From the NCBI GenBank assembly GCA_965365465.1, contig CBDUBU010000035.1, positions 1 to 20,374 on the forward strand: a stretch of DNA of 20,374 bases. The letters are read 5' to 3'. Under the pieces are notes generated by a model. It worked only from the letters and a program-made list of their open reading frames with translations, did not search any database and was not told the DNA's origin. Below, one piece after another: positions 1 through 6,173 of this stretch; the stretch's first letter is position 1; the number at the start of each line of letters is the position of its first letter. Position numbers and translations under genes: made by a program. This stretch comes from CBDUBU01 sp965365465 (GTDB lineage: Bacteria > Bacteroidota > Rhodothermia > Rhodothermales > DASSAV01).

Positions 1-172
1 TGTGCGACCTCCCTCACAATCCAGCGAGAGGGTCGAGAACCTGTACCGGCTCTTTGTCCAGGCGCCGGTGGTCGAAGAACCCGAGACGACACACTTCATC
101 CTAGCAGTCACCGACAAGGGGACGCCAGCGCTGACGCGGTACAAGCGGGTGATCATCAACATCGTGCCATAG
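1..172 (+). CDS. C-terminal end of a DUF1593/Sde182-like protein (5' partial)
   Basis: The frame starting at base 2 is open from the window edge to a TAG at 170-172, giving about 56 residues. The tail contains HFILAVTDKGTPALTRYKR followed by VIINIVP. This resembles the beta-sandwich C-terminal domain of DUF1593 (Sde182-type, nucleoside-hydrolase-like) proteins, whose last strands typically read like 'H-x-I-L-x-V-T-D-x-G-T-P-x-L-T-x-Y-x-R-V-I'. Those proteins are usually secreted and associated with polysaccharide or nucleoside breakdown. The hydrolase domain itself lies outside the window, so the assignment rests only on this tail. The stop is 9 bp from the end of the convergent purC. The stretch is visibly richer in G+C (58% over the first 60 bases) than the genes that follow. 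Confidence 0.6.
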   Translation, partial: VRPPSQSSERVENLYRLFVQAPVVEEPETTHFILAVTDKGTPALTRYKRVIINIVP

Positions 173-181
173 AAGCCAGTG

Positions 182-1156
182 TTATTGTCTTTGTGAAAGG
201 AAGTATGCTTCCAAAGAATTTTTAATTCTGCTGGCTGGATCCGCATTCGTATCAGGAACGAATTTTTGTCCCGTGATCTGTTCATAAAGCTCGATATACC
301 TGAAGGCTATCTCAACGCGGAAATCATCCGGCAACTCCGGCTGTGTTTGACCTGACTTTCCCTGGAATCCATGATCCATGAGCCACTCCCGAACGAACTC
401 TTTTGACAATTGTCGCTGAGGTTGATCTTGCTGGAGTAGGGAATCATAAGTATCTGCATAGAAATACCGTGACGAATCCGGGGTGTGGACCTCGTCAATA
501 ACAACAAGTTCTTTATCCTGAGTAAGTCCGAATTCGTATTTTGTGTCAACAAGGATAAGACCCTGCTTTAAAGCCATCTCCGTTCCACGCTGGAAAAGAT
601 GGAGCGCCATCTGCTCAAGTCTTTCAAAAGTGTCAGCGTCCATAATCCCGGAGGCAATGACTTCCTCGCGCGATACATCCTGATCGTGGCCGCTTGCCGC
701 CTTGGTTGCCGGTGTGAGGATAGGTTCCGGAAGGCGACTGTTCTGCTGCAGGCCATCGGGAAGCTCTTTCCCGCAGAGCATACGTTTCCCCGCTTTGTAT
801 TCTCGCCAGGCGTGCCCCGCCAGGTAGCCGCGAACGACAAACTCGACAGGCAGCGGGTCACAGAGAATGGCAACAGTCACATTCGGATCAGGAACAGCAA
901 GGACATGGTTTGGCACAATGTCGGCGGTTCGCTCAAAGAAGTAAGCTGCCAGTTGGTTGAGTACCTGTCCCTTGAACGGAATGGGCTTGTGTAATATGTG
1001 ATCGAAGGCAGATATACGATCCGTCGTTACGAGGATTAGCATAGTATCTTTACTGTACGTATCGCGCACTTTCCCCCGGTACTTCTTCCCGAAATCCGGA
1101 AACTCTGTTTCAACAAGCGCATGGGAGAGGTGACTCCGAACAATGTCTGCAAGCAT
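182..1156 (-). CDS. purC: Phosphoribosylaminoimidazole-succinocarboxamide (SAICAR) synthase
   Basis: This enzyme joins CAIR and aspartate in an ATP-dependent step of de novo purine synthesis in the cytosol. At 324 residues it is the long form, like yeast Ade1, rather than the roughly 240-residue E. coli form. Visible motifs are the glycine-rich nucleotide loop GKVRDTY (residues 28-34), TTDRISAFD (44-52), the long-form insert with LPEPILTPATKA (142-153), the family signature LVDTKYEFG (202-210) and VIDEVHTPDSSR (219-230). The ATG at 1156 has no clear Shine-Dalgarno sequence but gives the expected N-terminus about 27 residues before the nucleotide loop. It lies 30 bp downstream of the LacI-type regulator on the same strand and may be the last gene of that unit. 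It converges on the DUF1593 gene end with 9 bp between stops. Confidence 0.97.
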   Translation of the reverse strand: MLADIVRSHLSHALVETEFPDFGKKYRGKVRDTYSKDTMLILVTTDRISAFDHILHKPIPFKGQVLNQLAAYFFERTADIVPNHVLAVPDPNVTVAILCDPLPVEFVVRGYLAGHAWREYKAGKRMLCGKELPDGLQQNSRLPEPILTPATKAASGHDQDVSREEVIASGIMDADTFERLEQMALHLFQRGTEMALKQGLILVDTKYEFGLTQDKELVVIDEVHTPDSSRYFYADTYDSLLQQDQPQRQLSKEFVREWLMDHGFQGKSGQTQPELPDDFRVEIAFRYIELYEQITGQKFVPDTNADPASRIKNSLEAYFLSQRQ

Positions 1157-1186
1157 GGGATTACTACGGTTCTTGGGATCTCAGGG

Positions 1187-2215
1187 TTATTTACGGATAT
1201 AGCGGCTGGACTCTCTCACATTGAGCGTTGGCGTAACGAGCACATCAGCATATTCCGGAGGAGGGTTGCCAATCATACGTTGGATCAGCAATTCCGCGGC
1301 CTGTTGTCCTACATCATGCATGTTCTGGTCTATGCTGGACAAGCCTATAAACTCGCTTGTTTTGATATCATCATATCCTACGAGAGCCACATCCTCCGGG
1401 ACTGATTTTTCAGCATCCCGGATGCTCTTCCATGCTCCTATTGCCTGCACGTCGCTGCTTGCGAAGACGGCTGTCACAGGCGGGGAAAGTTTCAGGAACG
1501 CTTGCATGGCTTCATAACCTGCTTCTTCACTGAAGCCTGCGTGCTTGGCCGTGTGCCCACTTTGGATCAACTGGTCATCAAATGGTATATGCGCTTCGTC
1601 CAGAGCTTCCCGGTAGCCCCGAATGCGCTCGTCGCGGAGGTCACTCTGTGAGGGCGTGGTTATGAGTCCGATGCGACTATGACCCTGTTTGATAAGATGA
1701 TTCACAGCTGCTTTCGCGCCAGCGACATTATTCCAATGGTAAGAATCGAAATCCTTCCAGCGATAACCGATAACCACAACAGGTGCATGGAGCGCCTTCA
1801 GTTCACGAGCTAGTTTCTCATCTTCCGGCAAGCCGGCAAGCAAGAGCCCATCTACTGTGCCACGCTTCAGGAAATTGAGCAAGGTTCGATGTGGCTCTGC
1901 CCAGCCAAGATCGCACAGCAGCAGATCGACATCATGGTTCTGCAAGCAAAGCCGAACTCCTTTCAATAACTCATTGTGAAAGGGAGTGGTGAATGTTGGG
2001 ATGGCGATGGCAAGAGATGGTGTTTGTTTCTGCGCCAGGGTTTTTGCCGTGCGATCCGGACGAAACTGCAAATCCTCTATCGCTTGCAGGACACGAGCAC
2101 GGGTCGTGTCTGAAACATCATCTGATTCGTTCAATACACGCGACACAGTAGAGATAGCAACACCTGCGTGTTCTGCAACATCGTAAATGGTCGCTTTAGG
2201 TTTGTCTTGGGTCAT
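1187..2215 (-). CDS. LacI-family transcriptional regulator
   Basis: A DNA-binding repressor or activator of the LacI/GalR family, 342 residues from the chosen start. The N-terminal helix-turn-helix is classical: TIYDVAEHAGVAISTVSRVLN at residues 9-29, followed by the hinge region around 54-63. The rest is a periplasmic-binding-protein-like sensor domain, usually for a sugar, with the family motif VGYDDIKTSEF and ending in LNVRESSRY. The frame is open to an upstream ATG at 2302, but that extension overlaps the preceding gene and has no family resemblance. The ATG at 2215 puts the HTH where the family has it and leaves a 52-bp gap. The ligand cannot be told from sequence. Co-direction with a ThiD-like gene and a divergent sugar ABC ATPase suggests control of carbohydrate or related uptake, by inference. 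Confidence 0.93.
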   Translation of the reverse strand: MTQDKPKATIYDVAEHAGVAISTVSRVLNESDDVSDTTRARVLQAIEDLQFRPDRTAKTLAQKQTPSLAIAIPTFTTPFHNELLKGVRLCLQNHDVDLLLCDLGWAEPHRTLLNFLKRGTVDGLLLAGLPEDEKLARELKALHAPVVVIGYRWKDFDSYHWNNVAGAKAAVNHLIKQGHSRIGLITTPSQSDLRDERIRGYREALDEAHIPFDDQLIQSGHTAKHAGFSEEAGYEAMQAFLKLSPPVTAVFASSDVQAIGAWKSIRDAEKSVPEDVALVGYDDIKTSEFIGLSSIDQNMHDVGQQAAELLIQRMIGNPPPEYADVLVTPTLNVRESSRYIRK

Positions 2216-2267
2216 TTTTCTTTCTGAAATTGCAGTGGGGGGTAGGCTGTCCAATGTCGGGCGCGTT

Positions 2268-3113
2268 TCAAAAATATCGCAGCAGCATATGATTTTCACC
2301 ATGCATTGCCAATCTCAGCGCTTCAGTCACATACGCTTTGGCATCTCTGATGGCCTCAAGGATAGGCCGGCCTGCCGCCATGCCTGACAATATTGACATT
2401 GTGAATGCACTGGAAGCGCCATGCGCGGCGTCGTCAGGTATACGGGGGGCTTCAAACAGAGCAAATTCTTCTCCGTCGAAAAAAAGGTCTACCACATATT
2501 CAGGTTCGCTTACTTGGCTGCTGAAATGCCGCGCATTTACCTGACCACAACGAATCAAAACATTTCTGGCTCCAAGCAGGGCCAGCCTTTGAGCAACTAC
2601 TTGAGCATCATCTAACGATTGCAGGTCCATCCCGATCATTGCTCTAACATCTTCCTTTCGGATGGAGACCAGATCAGGAACGGCAAGGTGATGGGTAAGT
2701 GCTTCGATACCGGCACTGCTTGCCAGTTCTTCGCCGCTCGGACCACTCAGCGTCAAATCGAGAAGCACAGGCGTTTTCGCAAGGTGTTTTTTCAGCCGAC
2801 TGAAAACAGTTTTGACCGTTATTGCACTTATCATAACACCCAACTTGACAGCATTGGGGGCGCCGTTAGTGAATGTATGCTCAAGTTGCGCATCAATTGT
2901 ATCTGCCGGCACTTCGAGGACATCAGTCACATGCCCCCGGCTGGCTATGATAAAGGCGGTACAGACAGGCATCGCTATTCCACCTAGCGAACGGGCAGCC
3001 ACCAGATCGGCAGCCAGGCCGCGTTCGATTCCAGTATATAGCCCGGTTGCGACTATGGGGGTGAAATTGCCATCACCCGGCTGCAGAGAAGCATCAACGT
3101 CGTTTTTTTCCAC
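2268..3113 (-). CDS. ThiD-like (ribokinase-fold) protein lacking the catalytic motif
   Basis: This 281-residue protein aligns by eye along its whole length with hydroxymethylpyrimidine/phosphomethylpyrimidine kinase ThiD. Examples are GLAADLVAARSLG (32-44, ThiD: GIQADLKTFSALG), AVKLGVM (88-94, ThiD: KIGML), the SGPSGEEL segment (123-130), EAPRIP (221-226) and the C-terminal AKAYVTEAL helix (259-267). Key kinase residues are altered. The anion-hole motif HGTGC of ThiD, whose Cys is catalytic (Asp in pyridoxal kinases), reads HGASS at 231-235. The N-terminal substrate loop AGSDxSGG reads ATGLYTG, and the KGGH segment reads IRCGQ. It may therefore be a non-catalytic sensor or have a new activity. 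The start is a GTG at 3113. It is followed 52 bp later by the LacI-type regulator and is divergent from an ABC ATPase. The fold family is clear; the function is unknown. Confidence 0.75.
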   Translation of the reverse strand: MEKNDVDASLQPGDGNFTPIVATGLYTGIERGLAADLVAARSLGGIAMPVCTAFIIASRGHVTDVLEVPADTIDAQLEHTFTNGAPNAVKLGVMISAITVKTVFSRLKKHLAKTPVLLDLTLSGPSGEELASSAGIEALTHHLAVPDLVSIRKEDVRAMIGMDLQSLDDAQVVAQRLALLGARNVLIRCGQVNARHFSSQVSEPEYVVDLFFDGEEFALFEAPRIPDDAAHGASSAFTMSILSGMAAGRPILEAIRDAKAYVTEALRLAMHGENHMLLRYF

Positions 3114-3185
3114 CTGTCAGGAACCTATCTTGGATACGTACTCTAAAGATTGTGAACGTCAAACAACGAGCGCATTGTTGTGAGT

Positions 3186-3210
3186 TTTGGATGCAAAAAT
3201 TGCATCCAAA
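3186..3210. promoter_or_regulatory. Perfect 25-bp palindrome in the divergent intergenic region (operator candidate)
   Basis: Two perfect 11-base arms, TTTGGATGCAA (3186-3196) and TTGCATCCAAA (3200-3210), flank a 3-base AAA centre. The palindrome lies 72 bp from the ThiD-like start and 48 bp from the ATPase start, in the only divergent promoter region of this block. It has no T-run in the orientation needed for a terminator. It could be the binding site of the nearby LacI-type regulator or of another dimeric repressor. It lacks the central CG common in LacI-family operators, so the assignment to that protein is uncertain. A weaker inverted repeat, ACAAC/GTTGT, sits just upstream (3163-3181). 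Confidence 0.5.
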
Positions 3211-3258
3211 GATCGGCCCGTATGGTTAAACGCAGATCACTAAAAGTAGGTCAGAATT

Positions 3259-4398
3259 ATGGCTAATGTAAAACTGGATCGGGTTCGAAAAGTTTACGAA
3301 AATGGTTTTGTGGCTGTACATGACGCTACGTTTGAGATCGCGGACGGAGAATTCGTGGTTCTCGTGGGGCCATCAGGATGCGGAAAAAGCACAACCTTAC
3401 GCATGATTGCCGGATTGGAGTCAATTACCAGCGGAGAGCTTTTTATTGGAGATCGTCTCGTGAACGATGTTCCTCCAAAAGATCGGGATATCGCCATGGT
3501 GTTTCAGAATTACGCTTTGTACCCTCATATGTCGGTATATGACAACATGGCCTTTGGATTGAAACTCCGAAAATTTCCCAAATCGGAAATCGATCAACGT
3601 GTCAGACAAGCCGCAGATATTTTAGGCATAGCCCCGATTCTGGAAAGAAAGCCAAAGCAACTCTCAGGCGGACAGCGCCAGCGTGTGGCGGTTGGTCGTG
3701 CCATAGTGCGCAAGCCGCAGGTTTTTCTATTTGACGAACCGCTTTCAAACCTTGATGCCAAACTTCGGGTACAGATGCGAACGGAAATCTCCAAGTTGCA
3801 TCGCCAGCTTGATGCTACTATGGTTTACGTAACTCATGATCAGGTTGAGGCCATGACGATGGGCGACCGAATCGTAGTCTTAAAGGATGGCTATATCCAG
3901 CAGATTGATTCGCCGCTCGCATTGTATAATCATCCGGTTAATAAATTTGTAGCTGGTTTTATCGGAAGCCCATCCATGAACTTTGTACGTGGGCGTATTG
4001 TTCGTGAGGATGGGCTCAAGTTTAGGGCGCATGGCAATGCTTTCACCTTTATGCTTAATCATGCCTGGGCGCAGAAACTCGATGGACTTGAGGAAAACGA
4101 AATTTTTATTGGAATCCGCCCTGAAGACATTCGTGTAGCGGGCGCCGCCACAGCGACAAATGCTTTTGCTCAAGTGGAGTTTATTCTGGATGTGGTGGAG
4201 CCGATGGGAAATGAGATTGTCATTTATGTGCGATCCCAAGACGATGTTATTGTAGCACGTGTGACGCCTCAGCCGCTGCCGGAACCCGGCCAAACCATCT
4301 TACTTGCGCTTGATCTGGACAAGCTTCATTTTTTCGATGGAGCAACTGAGGAATCTTTGGCTTTGTCACCGGCAACGGTTGAGGCAATGGACAGATAG
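3259..4398 (+). CDS. Carbohydrate ABC transporter ATP-binding protein (MsmK/UgpC/MalK type)
   Basis: The cytoplasmic ATPase subunit that would power a sugar or glycerol-phosphate importer. All ABC motifs are intact in the 379 residues: Walker A GPSGCGKST (37-45), Q-loop VFQNYALYPH with Q83, signature LSGGQ (135-139), Walker B VFLFDE (155-160), the D-loop after it and the switch histidine in VTHDQVEAMT (H193). GFIGSPSMNF, at the junction to the regulatory domain, and the C-terminal TOBE/MOP-like region (about 235-370, with IGIRPEDI) are typical of CUT1 importers. No permease or solute-binding protein gene is next to it, so it may be shared by importers encoded elsewhere, as known for MsmK-type ATPases. 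It is divergent from the ThiD-like/LacI pair across a 145-bp region, so control by that regulator is plausible. Confidence 0.95.
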   Translation: MANVKLDRVRKVYENGFVAVHDATFEIADGEFVVLVGPSGCGKSTTLRMIAGLESITSGELFIGDRLVNDVPPKDRDIAMVFQNYALYPHMSVYDNMAFGLKLRKFPKSEIDQRVRQAADILGIAPILERKPKQLSGGQRQRVAVGRAIVRKPQVFLFDEPLSNLDAKLRVQMRTEISKLHRQLDATMVYVTHDQVEAMTMGDRIVVLKDGYIQQIDSPLALYNHPVNKFVAGFIGSPSMNFVRGRIVREDGLKFRAHGNAFTFMLNHAWAQKLDGLEENEIFIGIRPEDIRVAGAATATNAFAQVEFILDVVEPMGNEIVIYVRSQDDVIVARVTPQPLPEPGQTILLALDLDKLHFFDGATEESLALSPATVEAMDR

Positions 4399-4422
4399 CG
4401 TGCAACCCAGCGACGCAGCGAG

Positions 4423-4452
4423 TTGACTTTTCCAGACTTTTGTACCTATTAT
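4423..4452 (+). promoter_or_regulatory. Putative promoter for the tyrosine recombinase gene
   Basis: TTGACT (4423-4428) and TATTAT (4447-4452), 18 bases apart, resemble a sigma-70 -35/-10 pair 44 bp before the recombinase start. The same bases also fit a Bacteroidota-style pair: TTG, then TATTATTG, one mismatch from TAnnTTTG. It begins 25 bp after the ATPase stop, suggesting the recombinase is transcribed separately. Confidence 0.45.
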
Positions 4453-4460
4453 TGAACGAG

Positions 4461-4478
4461 TGATAAGAATAGTTATCA
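4461..4478. repeat. Short inverted repeat in the recombinase leader
   Basis: Perfect 6-base arms TGATAA (4461-4466) and TTATCA (4473-4478) around a 6-base spacer. The repeat lies between the putative -10 element (ending at 4452) and the recombinase ATG (4497). Its position would suit an operator at or just after the transcription start. Arms this short in AT-rich sequence can arise by chance, so this is weak evidence. Confidence 0.3.
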
Positions 4479-4496
4479 TAGGTTGGGGCTGAGAAG

Positions 4497-5471
4497 ATGA
4501 CTCGTGTAGCTAATAATAGAGACGAACATGAAGCTGGACTGCTCCTTGCTCGCATTTACCCGGCAGAGGTCGTTCTTTCGTCCCAGGGAAGCATCAATCT
4601 CCTTCATGCCTTTCTGCAGCGGTTCGACAGAGAGCAAACCCGGCGCGCCTACTCCAACGACCTGACGCAGTTTTTCGGCACAGATTATATCGATGTCGAC
4701 CTTGTGCGCCAGGTCACCTTTGTGCATCTGAACCAGCACATTGGTGATCTGGAGACGGCGCACATGAAACCATCTACTATCAAAAGGCGTGTCGCAGCGC
4801 TGCGAGGATTTTTTGACTGGCTGATGGCTCTGGAATTGCTTGACCGGAATCCTGCAACCAAACAGCTTTTGCGGAAGGTTCGTTCTTCCCGAAGGTCCGA
4901 CCAGAGAATCATCTTCCTGACGGCAAAACAGGCAGAAACCCTGATTGCTGCTACAGACGGAGCCGGCTCGGCTGCAATGCGAGACCGCACCTTGCTGTTA
5001 GTGCTTCTCCATTGCGTGTTGAGGCGCTCCGAGGCCGCTGCTATGGATGTTGAGCACGTGCGACCTCTGGGGCATTACTGGATTGTTGACCTACCTGCAA
5101 CCAAAGGCGGCGCTGATCAATACGTCAAAGTACCGGCCCACGTTGTCGAGGAAATAGAAAACATGAAACGTCATTATGGAATAACATCTGGTCCTCTCTG
5201 GCAGTCTCTCAGCAATAACAACCGTGGAGCACGCTTGTCGCCGAATGCAGTATATATGATCGTAAAACGCACAGCGCAGCGAGCCGGGTTATCCTCAGAC
5301 ATTGGCGCACATACCCTGCGTCACACAGGATGCACACTGGCAATCGAAGCCGGCGCCTCCCTCCAGCAGGTTCAGGCGCATGCCCGGCACAAGAATGTGG
5401 AAACGACCATGATGTATGTGCATCAAAGGGATCGCTTACGCGACAGCGCCGCCGACTATATTCACCTTTGA
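4497..5471 (+). CDS. Tyrosine recombinase (XerC/XerD-like integrase)
   Basis: A site-specific DNA recombinase of 324 residues with a SAM-like N-terminal core-binding domain (about 30-115) and a C-terminal catalytic domain (about 140-320). The full catalytic set is visible: R176 in CVLRRSEA, K203 in PATKGG, H272 and R275 in HTLRHTG, H298 in ARHKNVETT, and the nucleophile Y307 in MMYVH. The usual LGH is ARH here, but the histidine is kept. Length and layout suit a chromosomal Xer-type resolvase or a small integrase. There is no excisionase, no repeat pair that could be att sites and no phage gene nearby, so I cannot say whether it is the housekeeping dimer-resolution enzyme or belongs to an old element. 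It converges on kynB with a 28-bp gap. Confidence 0.93.
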   Translation: MTRVANNRDEHEAGLLLARIYPAEVVLSSQGSINLLHAFLQRFDREQTRRAYSNDLTQFFGTDYIDVDLVRQVTFVHLNQHIGDLETAHMKPSTIKRRVAALRGFFDWLMALELLDRNPATKQLLRKVRSSRRSDQRIIFLTAKQAETLIAATDGAGSAAMRDRTLLLVLLHCVLRRSEAAAMDVEHVRPLGHYWIVDLPATKGGADQYVKVPAHVVEEIENMKRHYGITSGPLWQSLSNNNRGARLSPNAVYMIVKRTAQRAGLSSDIGAHTLRHTGCTLAIEAGASLQQVQAHARHKNVETTMMYVHQRDRLRDSAADYIHL

Positions 5472-5499
5472 GGCTAAAGAGAACTTTGGAAAACCAGCA

Positions 5500-6123
5500 T
5501 CACCGTTCAATCAAGACTGCTCTAACCGGAGCCGCATCCATTCCCGGAAGATAAAGCGGCAAGGCAATCAACTCGTATTCTCCAGGTGGGACATCCCGCA
5601 TGTGCAGGTTCTCTATGTTGGCAATTCCAAACGCTGCGAGCATCCGGTGAGCCAAAAGCTCTTTACTGTCGGCAGGATCAACGGAAGGCGCATCGGTTCC
5701 TATCAGAACGATGCCATTTTCTCCGCAATATCTGACAGTCTCTGGTGCAATGTAAACAAAGTCTTCAGTCCATAATTGGGACGCGCTGAGACTACTGCGC
5801 GTTTTGAATAGTACACGTTGTGATTTAGCAACGTCGATGCCCTGAAGATGGCGGGGCTCCACAACGTCGCCCGACAAAATTTCAATGACGCTGGCGCGTC
5901 CTGCAAAATGCGTCAGCGGAAAGGATTCTATAGCCTTACCCTCCCTGATGAAATGCAACGGGGCATCTATATGCGTTCCCGTGTGTGTACTCATGGTAAG
6001 ACAGCCGACGTTGACAACACTTTCATCACCAATTTGTGCAGTCCATGCGGAAGTAAATGGCTGATCTCCGGGCCAAACTGCAATTCCGGGAGCAATCGGT
6101 CTCGTAATATCGTAAAGCTTCAT
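5500..6123 (-). CDS. kynB: Kynurenine formamidase (bacterial arylformamidase, cyclase family)
   Basis: Predicted to hydrolyse N-formylkynurenine to kynurenine and formate in tryptophan breakdown. The 207-residue length matches bacterial KynB. It shows the metal-site motif HTGTHIDAPLHF (47-58), giving H47, H51, D53 and H57, plus H159 in LLAHR and E171, the positions expected for the binuclear metal site and catalysis. VWPGDQPF (17-24), GTDAPSVDP (142-150) and the C-terminal PPGEYELIALPL (179-190) are also characteristic of KynB rather than of distant cyclase-family members. A GGGAG-like Shine-Dalgarno sequence (GGGAG) sits about 9 bases before the ATG. It is divergent from the crtO-like gene with only 50 bp between starts. 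No tryptophan dioxygenase or kynureninase gene is in the window, so a related amide hydrolase activity cannot be excluded. Confidence 0.85.
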   Translation of the reverse strand: MKLYDITRPIAPGIAVWPGDQPFTSAWTAQIGDESVVNVGCLTMSTHTGTHIDAPLHFIREGKAIESFPLTHFAGRASVIEILSGDVVEPRHLQGIDVAKSQRVLFKTRSSLSASQLWTEDFVYIAPETVRYCGENGIVLIGTDAPSVDPADSKELLAHRMLAAFGIANIENLHMRDVPPGEYELIALPLYLPGMDAAPVRAVLIER

Positions 6124-6159
6124 AATGCTTTTCTCCCTCTTTTCCAGACATAATACATG

Positions 6160-6166
6160 AAAGGTG
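6160..6166 (+). promoter_or_regulatory. Ribosome binding site fixing a GTG start for the crtO-like gene
   Basis: AAAGGTG lies 7 bases before the GTG at 6174. It supports that GTG as the true start, since the FAD-binding beta strand (YDVTIVGAG) begins immediately after it and no upstream ATG would add family-like sequence. Confidence 0.6.
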
Positions 6167-6173
6167 TCTTCTA

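Noticed and set aside
599..994. A 131-residue open frame on the plus strand
   Set aside because: It lies wholly antisense to purC, whose protein sequence is strongly conserved; it has no recognisable domain.
2216..2302. A 29-residue N-terminal extension of the LacI-type regulator from an ATG at 2302
   Set aside because: It overlaps the end of the ThiD-like gene and puts the HTH 38 residues from the N-terminus, whereas the family has it at the very start; the ATG at 2215 fits.
3163..3181. An ACAAC/GTTGT inverted repeat as a second operator
   Set aside because: Only 5-bp arms with a 9-base spacer and mostly unpaired interior; too weak to list separately.
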